Origin: Halomonas sp. GFAJ-1
GTDB taxonomy: Bacteria; Pseudomonadota; Gammaproteobacteria; Pseudomonadales; Halomonadaceae
DNA: 64,000 bases
Direction of reading: 5' to 3'
NCBI GenBank assembly: GCA_002966495.1
Contig: CP016490.1
Location: 2,914,001-2,978,000 of the forward strand
Positions 57,401 through 64,000 of this stretch are shown here, piece after piece (position 1 is the first letter of the stretch; every line of letters begins with the position of its first letter). The notes beneath the pieces were generated by a model, which ran no database searches, was not told where the DNA came from, and saw only the letters and a program-made list of their open reading frames with translations. A program made the position numbers and the translations under genes.

Positions 57401-58368
57401 CCAGGTAGCCAAAAGCCCCCTAGATGGTGGCACTGTTGCTCTAACCAGCGCAGTAGCTCTAATTGAAGAGCCAAGCAGTTGCGTGTTGCAGCACGCTCCT
57501 GCCAATCACCCTGAAGCCTCAGGCGAATCGCCATAACAGAGAGCTGACGAAGCTCGATTTCATCTTCACGCAACGGCTTACTGTCAGCGGCTAACGCACG
57601 GGAGAACGCCCCTTGAGGACTCATTGCCCGCGGGTCGTGATGGCCGTCAGACCAGTAAGTTGCTAGCTGTAAGAAGCTCGGCTCGGGCTGTTGACCAGAG
57701 AGTGCCAATAGCTGCAAGTAACTATTGAACTGCTCATGGGCTGCCGCCATTTGATTCTTTTCAGCGAGCTGGCGAACTAAACGCTCATGGAAAGGGCCAT
57801 AGCCTGAGAAACGGCTAACCAACCCTTCTAACATGGGATCAGGTACATCGGCATGGGCATCTAGTACCTGCTCAGCAAAACGAATAACGCGTTGGCGCCA
57901 TTCATTTCTTACCTGCACCAGCCAACGCTGGAATTCACTACAGTTAGCAAGCTGCAACTCTTCAATCAAATCGCCTTGATAACAGGCCATTACCGCTTCA
58001 AGAGTGGCTAAATCCCGCGGCCCTTCAAGCAATTTCTGCAGTTCATGTAAATCTACCTGCCAGTGGTTAGGCAGCTGAAAAGCAATGGTTTGGCGAGATA
58101 CGTTCAGCACATGCTCAGCGTTGTCGCCCATGGATTGACGCAAACAGTGCAGCGCGTGGCGCAGGTTAGTCCTGCCAGATGAGAGGCCTTGGTCTGGCCA
58201 GAGCAGCTCAGCAAGCGCGGCACGATTTACCGGCTGGCGGTGCAACAACAAATAAACCAAAAGGGCTTTAACTTTGTCGTAACTGAAATGTGTCAGCACA
58301 TCCTCGCCTTGCGTTAGCGAAAAATGGCCAAAAAGGGTCAGCTGGTCTGTCGGTTGAGCATCGCGCAT
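54472..58368 (-). CDS. SARP-type AAA/TPR regulator with a degenerate nucleotide-cyclase domain
   Basis: A 1298-residue signalling protein. Order: winged-helix OmpR/PhoB-like DNA-binding domain (about 10-100, with LLWPDQGLSSGRTNLRHAL), BTAD helical domain (about 105-245), a class III cyclase-like domain (about 270-450, FELAAGLHSGRVVY and DPLGQVTQVSLELMSAAEG), an AAA/NACHT-like ATPase (Walker A VRGASGMGKSAL near 494-505; Walker B LVLMIDDLQW near 615), and TPR-like helices to the end. The metal-binding aspartates of active cyclases are not seen, so the domain is probably a sensor. I prefer the ATG at 58368. Targets are unknown. Confidence 0.82.
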   Translation of the reverse strand: MRDAQPTDQLTLFGHFSLTQGEDVLTHFSYDKVKALLVYLLLHRQPVNRAALAELLWPDQGLSSGRTNLRHALHCLRQSMGDNAEHVLNVSRQTIAFQLPNHWQVDLHELQKLLEGPRDLATLEAVMACYQGDLIEELQLANCSEFQRWLVQVRNEWRQRVIRFAEQVLDAHADVPDPMLEGLVSRFSGYGPFHERLVRQLAEKNQMAAAHEQFNSYLQLLALSGQQPEPSFLQLATYWSDGHHDPRAMSPQGAFSRALAADSKPLREDEIELRQLSVMAIRLRLQGDWQERAATRNCLALQLELLRWLEQQCHHLGGFWLPGATGGLGLACFGTHGPAHQLAELVALYEHCRQALPQESARHWTGEGEPPKFELAAGLHSGRVVYLPERQLADPLGQVTQVSLELMSAAEGSELVISQESSQHMPPALDLQPRLVSRLVASDGRVRLRALVLGQNEGGRDALPPSLVGRETSLRTLRDALARAGIGLRQSVLVRGASGMGKSALMVGFRQLELSRDAAICWQPTTRLSVLEPYGVARTLVAWFLEAAPTSDSIYQLQKRLEIEPLDEQRQQLLEEALGVRDVQEITQLTQNGEAVELVVRLLHRLIDQQSGAKTLVLMIDDLQWLDEPSFKVLAGLQARLPINTAFMLVASHHGREPLPVKLHWDQQISLSKLDALQSSRLLSQLSRRYRIHLSPRLRNQIIERCDGVPLYLQEICRRLDMDRREGRTVQFDELPKGLLGLLASRIDQLEGDREIAHVAAVLGKRFRLDFLLECSGCEKARLIQAVEHMRRLEIIEPVEKESGEHEFQFSHQLLQEAAYLSCPRDVRVKLHQQVVTLIEERFPVWISRHPGDFATHLRRSGHYARGARYFELAAREALKVSANRTALRMADFGLASLRHVEHQVEREVSLLTVRGQAAFALEGHGSPTAHESFVRARELLRHPCGEVSDEPEDLEQIFLVKWGLWVGRSQRYAHADAFALASTLSDIAERLEDPRYQRLADYARAQCEYWAGRIQQAHDHLDEIDPLNAQMMIEWLPFSDHPQVTATCFQGWALCLRGDYQRAERHVSSAIRLAEKIGHPGTLAMALMFAAALYRQLGHVHLAARHAERAAAMTETPDLQLWQISAQGVLGWQRALAGDHGGLVQMRDSLDQMAELKGRDHFQRPVLWYSDACIELGELAAAEDYLDQCLVIARERTTLFLPELATQLAKVRDLLGHPANEVKALAEMAIHQAREHGNRHQELAALEFWLTRIAPSDQQAREAFRGLLGEISHSDAPVLVRWTSLLDRRSQATSVES

Positions 58369-58398
58369 GATACACATCCTGCCTTGGCTAGCAGTGGC

Positions 58399-59055
58399 TT
58401 AAGCTGGCACGCCACTATGAAAACGAAAAGCCGTATCTTGCGAAGTGATCAGCTCCGCTTCACGCGCCACGAAAAAGGCGATTCGGTCATCCAACGAATC
58501 ATCTGTTTGCTGCCGTGCAAGCAATAAATAATCTTCAAAATGACGCCCCTCAGACTTCACCAGCGTGCGATAAAAGCGCGCCAGCTCTTCATCTAAATAA
58601 GGGATTAAGCGCGCAAAACGCTCACAGCTGCGTGCTTCTATTAATGCACCAATGATCAGCACATCGATCAGCCGCTCCGGGTCGTTGCTACGCAAATGCT
58701 TGCGCAAACCCTCGGCATAGCGCGAGGCCGTAAGATGCCGATACGCCACGCCCCGTTTCTCCATTAAAACGACTACCTGCTCGAAGTGCAGCAGCTCTTC
58801 ACGGGCAAGCTGCGACATTTTGCTCAACAAAACAGGCTGATCGACATAACGATAGAGCAAGCTCATCGCCGTTGAAGCCGCTTTTTTTTCGCATTGCGCA
58901 TGGTCGATTAGCAGCGTATTAGGGTTCTCTAGCGCCCACTCCAACCAAGCATCTGGCGTTGGGCACGCCAAAAATGCCTCAAGACTTTCCGGTAACAAAT
59001 CATCAGCTTGCAGCCCATGACCCACCGGCTGTAGTGCTTTTAATTGTATTGACAT
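58399..59055 (-). CDS. miaE: tRNA 2-methylthio-N6-isopentenyladenosine hydroxylase MiaE
   Basis: A 218-residue non-haem diiron monooxygenase that hydroxylates ms2i6A37 to ms2io6A37 in tRNAs reading U-starting codons. The ferritin-like four-helix bundle has diiron ligands in IDHAQCEKKAAS (about 50-61), ELLHFEQVV (about 88-96), ALIEARSCERF and SEGRHFEDYL (about 175-184). It is upstream of the large regulator on the same strand, 30 bases apart, so they may be co-transcribed. Confidence 0.93.
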   Translation of the reverse strand: MSIQLKALQPVGHGLQADDLLPESLEAFLACPTPDAWLEWALENPNTLLIDHAQCEKKAASTAMSLLYRYVDQPVLLSKMSQLAREELLHFEQVVVLMEKRGVAYRHLTASRYAEGLRKHLRSNDPERLIDVLIIGALIEARSCERFARLIPYLDEELARFYRTLVKSEGRHFEDYLLLARQQTDDSLDDRIAFFVAREAELITSQDTAFRFHSGVPA

Positions 59056-59438
59056 AACACCATTACCAATTGCTTATCTCATTATTGTACAACATATAAA
59101 CGCCTTATGGCGTTTGCTCCCTTTAAAACACTGCGCTATCTACCGTCATGTAACCTTAAACAAAGAGGTTCTTAACACCTCATTCAACTGACCTGAAACC
59201 ACAACTACTTGAAACACGCCACGCCCGAGTAATACGACTTTTTGAGCACGCTTTTCATGCCATCAGCGTAATACATGGTAACGCGACATCACCATAATCA
59301 CACTCGGACTTACCATTAATCACCCTTATTGGGTAAAAAACTTACAGCGTTTCGTCCAAAAATTTTAAAAAAGCCAGTTCAGGAAACTAAATATCAACTC
59401 ATCAACATAAAGTACAACGCGCTCAACCGCTTGTCGCC
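59056..59438. other. Intergenic region between miaE and the acnB promoter
   Basis: About 380 bases without a gene. It contains small hairpins only: AAACGCC-TTAT-GGCGTTT at 59098-59115 and GAGGT/ACCTC near 59165. Promoter elements for the leftward miaE should lie in its first part, but I could not fix them. Confidence 0.5.
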
Positions 59439-59467
59439 TTAACATTGTCGACAGTTTGCCGTAGAAT
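59439..59467 (+). promoter_or_regulatory. Candidate sigma-70 promoter for acnB
   Basis: TTAACA (-35, five of six) and TAGAAT (-10, five of six) with an ideal 17-base spacer. It leaves a 5' leader of about 105 bases before the GTG start of acnB. Confidence 0.6.
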
Positions 59468-59578
59468 CCCAACCATCCACCAGACGCTGTTTGTCAAGCG
59501 TATGTCACGTGTACGGACGCATACTCAATACCGTGTGGGCATGCGTTCGCCACCATTAGAAGATGAGAGGGCCCCAAC

Positions 59579-62182
59579 GTGCTTGAAGCTTACCGCCAAC
59601 ATGTCGAGGAACGCGCTGCTGAGGGCGTCCCGCCCAAGCCCCTAAATGCTGAGCAAGTCGCTTCCGTAATCGAGCTGCTGAAAAATCCGCCGGCGGGTGA
59701 AGAAGAAGTTATTCTTGACTTAATCACCAACCGTGTACCGCCAGGCGTTGATGAAGCTGCTTATGTTAAAGCAGGTTTCTTAACCGCGATTGCCAAAGGG
59801 GAAGCTACCTCTCCGCTAATCGACAAAATCCATGCTGTTAAACTGCTTGGCACCATGCAAGGCGGTTACAACATCGTCTCTATGGTTGAACTGCTGGATA
59901 ATGAAGAGCTGGCTCGTGAAGCCGGCGAACAGCTGAAGCACACGCTGTTGATGTTTGACGCTTTCCACGATGTTGAAGAGCGCGCTAAAAATGGCAACAA
60001 CGTCGCCAAAGATGTCATTCAATCCTGGGCTGACGCAGAGTGGTTCCTTTCCAAGCCTGCGCTGGAAGAGAAAATCACGTTGACGGTCTTCAAGGTGCCT
60101 GGCGAAACCAACACCGATGACCTCTCACCTGCCCCTGATGCTTGGTCTCGCCCTGATATTCCGTTACATGCCAACGCTATGCTTAAAAATGAGCGCGAAG
60201 GTATCGAGCCGGAAGTACCAGGCACCACTGGCCCGCTAAAACAGATCGAAGAAGTAAAAGCCAAGGGCTTCCCCGTTGCTTACGTGGGTGACGTGGTAGG
60301 TACCGGCTCTTCGCGCAAGTCCGCCACTAACTCGGTTCTGTGGTTCTTCGGCGATGATCTTCCCTACGTGCCAAACAAACGTGCAGGCGGCTTCTGCTTT
60401 GGTAACAAAATTGCTCCGATCTTCTTTAATACTATGGAAGACTCTGGCGCGTTACCGATTGAAATGGACGTCGCCAACTTAGCAATGGGCGACGTCATCG
60501 ACGTTTACCCCTACGAAGGCAAAGTGTGCAAGCACGGCACCGACGAAGTGGTTTCCACTTTCGAGCTAAAAACTCAGCTAATTCTGGATGAAGTACGCGC
60601 GGGTGGCCGCATTCCGCTGATCATCGGCCGTGGCTTAACCGGCAAAGCGCGTGAATCTCTGGGCCTTGAACAGTCTGACGTATTCCGCCTGCCTGACCAG
60701 CCAAAAGACACGGGTAAGGGCTTTACACTTGCTCAGAAAATGGTCGGTAAGGCGTGCGGCCTGGACGGCGTTCGTCCTGGCATGTACTGCGAACCCAAAA
60801 TGACCACGGTCGGTTCCCAGGACACCACTGGCCCGATGACCCGTGATGAGCTGAAAGACCTAGCGTGCCTGGGCTTCCAAGCCGATCTGGTTATGCAATC
60901 TTTCTGCCATACCGCTGCATACCCGAAGCCGGTAGACGTTGATACGCACCACACACTTCCCGACTTCATTATGAACCGCGGCGGCGTATCACTGCGCCCC
61001 GGTGATGGCATCATTCACAGCTGGCTTAACCGCATGCTGCTGCCTGACACCGTCGGCACCGGCGGCGACTCCCACACCCGCTTCCCGCTGGGCATCTCGT
61101 TCCCAGCCGGTTCAGGTTTGGTGGCGTTTGCTGCAGCCACCGGCGTTATGCCGCTTGATATGCCGGAGTCTGTACTGGTGCGCTTTAAAGGTACTCGTCA
61201 ACCTGGCGTTACCCTGCGCGACCTGGTTCACGCTATCCCGCTTTACGCCATCAAGAAAGGGCTTCTCACCGTCGAGAAATCCGGTAAGAAAAACGCCTTC
61301 TCCGGCCGCGTACTAGAGATTGAAGGCCTTGAAGAGCTGACGGTAGAGCAAGCCTTCGAGCTTTCTGATGCCTCTGCTGAGCGTAGCGCTGCTGGCTGTA
61401 CCATTACGCTGTCTGAAGAGAGCGTTACTGAATACCTAAAATCGAACATCACACTGCTGAAGTGGATGATTGCGAATGGTTACGGCGATGAGCGTACCAT
61501 TAGCCGCCGCATCGAAGGCATGGAAGCATGGCTTGCTAACCCGCATTTGATGCGCGCTGATAAAGATGCAGAATACGCCGAGGTTATTGAAATTGACCTC
61601 AGCGAGATTAAAGAGCCGGTGCTTTGCGCTCCGAACGACCCAGACGATGCGCGCTTACTGTCTGACGTTGCGGGCCAAAAGATCGATGAAGTATTCATCG
61701 GCTCGTGCATGACCAACATCGGCCACTTCCGCGCTGCCGGCAAGCTGCTTGAGAAACAACCTGCAGGCAGCCTGAAGACTCGTCTATGGCTGGCACCGCC
61801 CACCAAGATGGATCAGCACCAGCTGACCGAAGAGGGTTACTACGGCATTTACGGCCGTGCAGGTGCCCGTATGGAAATGCCGGGATGTTCACTGTGTATG
61901 GGTAACCAGGCACGCGTTGCTGCGAAAAGCACCGTCGTGTCTACGTCTACACGTAACTTCCCGAACCGTTTAGGCGATGGTGCCAATGTCTACCTCGCCT
62001 CAGCGGAATTGGCAGCGGTCGCCGCTGTAGAAGGCCGCCTGCCAAGCGTTGAAGAGTACCAGCGCTACATGAGCGAATTTGACGCTATGGCAGGAGAGAT
62101 ATATCGTTACATGAACTTCCACGAAATCGAGGAGTATCAAAAAATCGCCTCGAACGTGATTCCGGTTGCACAAGAAGTTTAA
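59579..62182 (+). CDS. acnB: Aconitate hydratase B
   Basis: An 867-residue bifunctional aconitase B of the TCA cycle (citrate to isocitrate; also 2-methylisocitrate). N-terminal HEAT-like domain (about 1-160), then the swivel domain ahead of the catalytic domains, the AcnB order. The 4Fe-4S cysteines are in FIGSCMTNIGHFRAAG (about 708) and MPGCSLCMGNQARV (about 768 and 771). Length fits E. coli AcnB (865). Start is GTG at 59579 after a GAGAGG site. In E. coli, apo-AcnB binds mRNA as an iron sensor; whether that holds here is unknown. Confidence 0.97.
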   Translation: MLEAYRQHVEERAAEGVPPKPLNAEQVASVIELLKNPPAGEEEVILDLITNRVPPGVDEAAYVKAGFLTAIAKGEATSPLIDKIHAVKLLGTMQGGYNIVSMVELLDNEELAREAGEQLKHTLLMFDAFHDVEERAKNGNNVAKDVIQSWADAEWFLSKPALEEKITLTVFKVPGETNTDDLSPAPDAWSRPDIPLHANAMLKNEREGIEPEVPGTTGPLKQIEEVKAKGFPVAYVGDVVGTGSSRKSATNSVLWFFGDDLPYVPNKRAGGFCFGNKIAPIFFNTMEDSGALPIEMDVANLAMGDVIDVYPYEGKVCKHGTDEVVSTFELKTQLILDEVRAGGRIPLIIGRGLTGKARESLGLEQSDVFRLPDQPKDTGKGFTLAQKMVGKACGLDGVRPGMYCEPKMTTVGSQDTTGPMTRDELKDLACLGFQADLVMQSFCHTAAYPKPVDVDTHHTLPDFIMNRGGVSLRPGDGIIHSWLNRMLLPDTVGTGGDSHTRFPLGISFPAGSGLVAFAAATGVMPLDMPESVLVRFKGTRQPGVTLRDLVHAIPLYAIKKGLLTVEKSGKKNAFSGRVLEIEGLEELTVEQAFELSDASAERSAAGCTITLSEESVTEYLKSNITLLKWMIANGYGDERTISRRIEGMEAWLANPHLMRADKDAEYAEVIEIDLSEIKEPVLCAPNDPDDARLLSDVAGQKIDEVFIGSCMTNIGHFRAAGKLLEKQPAGSLKTRLWLAPPTKMDQHQLTEEGYYGIYGRAGARMEMPGCSLCMGNQARVAAKSTVVSTSTRNFPNRLGDGANVYLASAELAAVAAVEGRLPSVEEYQRYMSEFDAMAGEIYRYMNFHEIEEYQKIASNVIPVAQEV

Positions 62183-62264
62183 GACCCTTGTTGCAATCGA
62201 TCTATCGCCGATGCTCGCACCATCGCAGAACGGGTAATACTACCTTTTTCTGAGTCGATGACCG

Positions 62265-62300
62265 AACGCCCCGCCCTGTTCACAGGTCGGGGCGTTTTTT
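62265..62300 (+). terminator. Intrinsic terminator after acnB
   Basis: A perfect nine-base-pair stem AACGCCCCG/CGGGGCGTT (62265-62273 with 62288-62296) with a 14-base loop and a TTTTTT tail. Confidence 0.9.
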
Positions 62301-62389
62301 ATAGCTAGCCATGCCCATTAATCTAGCTAAACGAACCATTGGCAAACCAACTGTTAATCAAGCCAACTGTTAAGAGAAAGGAGCATGTT

Positions 62390-62887
62390 ATGACCACCAG
62401 TAACGCGATTGTGACCCCCGACTTGTGCGATGCCTACCCAGAGGTAACCGTGCTAGAACCGATGTTTGCCAATTTCGGCGGCGTTGACAGCTTTTACGGC
62501 CCTATTCGCACAGTAAAATGCTTTGAAGACAACTCTATGGTGAAGCAAGCGGTTGCCGAACCAGGTGAGGGCGCCGTGCTGGTTGTTGATGCTGGTGGCT
62601 CTAACCGTTGCGCCATGCTGGGTGACATGCTGGCCGAGCAAGCCGCTAAAAACGGCTGGGCAGGTGTCGTCATGTTTGGCTGTGTGCGGGATGTAGACAT
62701 ACTAGTAACCCTACCACTAGGCGTACAGGCCCTAGGCAGCCATCCCCGGCGTAGCGAAAAGCATGGCGAAGGGCAACGGGATATTCCAGTTACCTTTGCT
62801 GGCGCCACCCTACACCCGGGCCAGTGGCTATATGCTGATAATAACGGCATTATCATCGCGGATAAGGCGCTCCACATATCCCAATAG
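62390..62887 (+). CDS. rraA: Ribonuclease E activity regulator RraA
   Basis: A 165-residue protein of the RraA family, which forms trimeric rings. In E. coli it binds RNase E and restrains mRNA decay; other members are 4-hydroxy-4-methyl-2-oxoglutarate aldolases. Family blocks: PDLCDAYPEVTVLEPMFANFGG (in two parts, about 9-30), VLVVDAGGSNRCAMLGD (about 63-79), GVVMFGCVRDVDIL (about 93-106) and YADNNGIIIAD. The ATG at 62390 has AAAGGAG eight bases upstream. It follows the acnB terminator and probably has its own promoter. Confidence 0.9.
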   Translation: MTTSNAIVTPDLCDAYPEVTVLEPMFANFGGVDSFYGPIRTVKCFEDNSMVKQAVAEPGEGAVLVVDAGGSNRCAMLGDMLAEQAAKNGWAGVVMFGCVRDVDILVTLPLGVQALGSHPRRSEKHGEGQRDIPVTFAGATLHPGQWLYADNNGIIIADKALHISQ

Positions 62888-62897
62888 TGCAATCTTG

Positions 62898-62925
62898 CCA
62901 GGCGTGGCAGATAGTGCCACCCTGG
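62898..62925 (+). repeat. Hairpin between rraA and the following membrane-protein gene
   Basis: Arms CCAGG-C-GTGGCA and TGCCAC-CCTGG form an 11-base-pair stem with one bulged base and a five-base loop. An ATTTTTG follows only after 16 bases, so it is at best a partial terminator or an attenuator ahead of the next gene. Confidence 0.45.
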
Positions 62926-62951
62926 TGCCTCACTCAGACATTTTTGTGACT

Positions 62952-64000
62952 ATGCAGCCGTTAAATCAATTAGGTTACGCGTTATTAAAAACTCTTCGTG
63001 ATCATCTACGTCCTCTGATTGCGTACCACCTGCTCTTCACAATACTCGCCACTGCTCTGCTAGTGCCCCTGATTGCCTGGGCGGCGCGGGCCGTACTGGC
63101 GCAACTTAATCGCGTGGTAGTTACCAATGATGCGCTGATTAGCTTACTGTTTAGCCCTCTTGGCCTTGTAGCTATGTTAGTAGGGCTTGGCTTTACCTTC
63201 TTGCTGATCTATTGGCAGCAAGCAGGAATGCTAATGGTGGCCGTAAAGCCGAAGGACAATCACTACGCGTTAGCGTTTGAAGCACTATGGCGCAGCACAC
63301 GGCGCTTGCCCGCCCTGTCGGGCTTAGTCGTCTTGCAAGTAGGCGCCCACTTGCTGCTGCTGACTCCCTTTATGCTAGGCCTTGCCTGGCTATATGACGT
63401 CTGGCTGAGCGGACTTGACCCTTACTACGTGCAGCGCGTACGCCCCCCAGTATTTTGGTATTTCATTGCCTGCGCCCTTCCCCTTTTAGTCGTTTGGGCC
63501 AGCCTTGCGGCATGGCTCTACTTGCGGTGGCTGCTTGCTCTCCCGCTGGTGGCTTTGGAGAGCTATAACCCCTATCTAGCACTCAAGCGCAGCGTGGTGC
63601 TAACCCGTGGATGGCACCGCTCTATAGGCGTCGCGGTCCTGGCGCTACTGGTCATTATTATCGGCCTTCCTTTCATCGCAACGTGGCTGTTTGATCTTGT
63701 ATTCACACCTCTTCTTTGGTGGTTACCTGAACGTAGCGCGGTGCTCATTCCCGCGATGTTTGCGTATTTAACAGGCTATATATTAGTAACACTTACCCTT
63801 ACTTTTTTAGGTGTCGCAACCAACGCACTGCTTTCTGCCTGCCTCTATTTACAACTAGCGTATCGCGAAGTGCGCCCCTCACCTCGCTCTGAACAAGCAC
63901 ATCCGGGACGCTGGGCCTGGGCAATCGAGCTCAGTGTACTGATGATAGCGGCACTTCAAGCCTGGTGGATTCTCAATAGCTTCGAGATACGCGACAAAGT
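62952..64000 (+). CDS. Glycerophosphodiester phosphodiesterase with N-terminal membrane domain (partial)
   Basis: An open frame that starts MQPLNQLGYALLKTLRDHLR and runs past the window end, so only about 349 residues are seen. It has about seven membrane spans (for example LLFTILATALLVPLIAW, LVAMLVGLGFTFLLIYW, and LTGYILVTLTLTFLG). The basic LKRSVVLTRGWH and the PLNQLGYA start match the GDPD membrane domain family that precedes a GDPD catalytic domain in bacteria. That catalytic domain would lie beyond 64000 and is not observed. An in-frame GTG at 62946 is an alternative start; neither has a strong ribosome-binding site. Confidence 0.65.
   Translation, partial: MQPLNQLGYALLKTLRDHLRPLIAYHLLFTILATALLVPLIAWAARAVLAQLNRVVVTNDALISLLFSPLGLVAMLVGLGFTFLLIYWQQAGMLMVAVKPKDNHYALAFEALWRSTRRLPALSGLVVLQVGAHLLLLTPFMLGLAWLYDVWLSGLDPYYVQRVRPPVFWYFIACALPLLVVWASLAAWLYLRWLLALPLVALESYNPYLALKRSVVLTRGWHRSIGVAVLALLVIIIGLPFIATWLFDLVFTPLLWWLPERSAVLIPAMFAYLTGYILVTLTLTFLGVATNALLSACLYLQLAYREVRPSPRSEQAHPGRWAWAIELSVLMIAALQAWWILNSFEIRDK

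Noticed and set aside
59098..59115. Hairpin AAACGCC-TTAT-GGCGTTT upstream of miaE considered as a terminator
   Set aside because: It has no T-run on either strand, and no gene end lies next to it (miaE and acnB both start away from it).

Overview
This window is a chromosomal, mostly housekeeping segment of a gammaproteobacterium. Gene content and order point to a halophilic or marine oceanospirillalean, most likely Halomonas or a close relative (Halomonadaceae). The indications are the thrS-infC-rpmI-rplT-pheS-pheT-ihfA block, the caa3 oxidase cluster with its DUF2909 gene, pqiABC, two-domain queD, and DUF2788/DUF2789/DUF2489/DUF2970 genes. This is inferred from remembered family distributions; no search was run. 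I see no insertion sequences, integrases, prophage genes, CRISPR arrays or defence genes.

Layout. 1-1.2 kb: start of tig (cut by the window edge), a small membrane protein and a flavodoxin. 1.3-8.9 kb: DUF2788, then the leftward translation superoperon thrS-infC-rpmI-rplT-pheS-pheT-ihfA, with an ATC start codon for infC and a tRNA-Thr anticodon-arm mimic in the thrS leader. 9-10.7 kb: OmpA-type lipoprotein with calcium-binding TSP3 repeats, and a DUF2489 gene. 10.8-17.9 kb: leftward aa3/caa3 cytochrome c oxidase cluster (ctaC with fused cytochrome c, ctaD, ctaG, ctaE, SURF1, a small unknown, ctaA) with one opposite-strand gene inside it. 18-24.6 kb: two small orphans, a P-type cation ATPase, hrpB and a RutR-like TetR regulator. 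24.8-30.6 kb: a complete leftward rRNA operon (16S, tRNA-Ile, tRNA-Ala, 23S, 5S) with promoter, boxA sites and terminator. 30.6-33.5 kb: msrPQ and a divergent di-haem cytochrome c peroxidase. 33.5-40.4 kb: adenine deaminase and the cyanide-insensitive-type bd oxidase genes cioAB with the assembly exporter cydDC. 40.5-45.3 kb: Ca2+/Na+ antiporter and pqiABC. 45.4-51.8 kb: HhH protein, rhlE helicase, an unknown, an MFS carrier, asparaginase, DUF2789, a TVP38-type membrane protein and an SRPBCC protein. 51.9-54.4 kb: queuosine precursor operon queC-queE-queD(tandem)-ykgJ. 54.5-59 kb: a 1298-residue SARP-like ATPase regulator with a degenerate cyclase domain, and miaE. 59.4-64 kb: acnB, rraA and the start of a membrane-anchored glycerophosphodiesterase gene.

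How it works together. Two terminal oxidases (caa3 and CIO-type bd) with their assembly factors, a periplasmic peroxidase and MsrPQ give a respiration and envelope redox theme. Both tRNA/translation supply (ThrRS, PheRS, IF3, L35, L20, rrn) and tRNA modification (queC/E/D, miaE) are represented. No novel multi-gene system is evident. The items most worth a second look are the thrS anticodon mimic, the tandem QueD whose first half has lost its zinc site, the large regulator with a dead cyclase domain, and a transcription terminator embedded in the last codons of hrpB.
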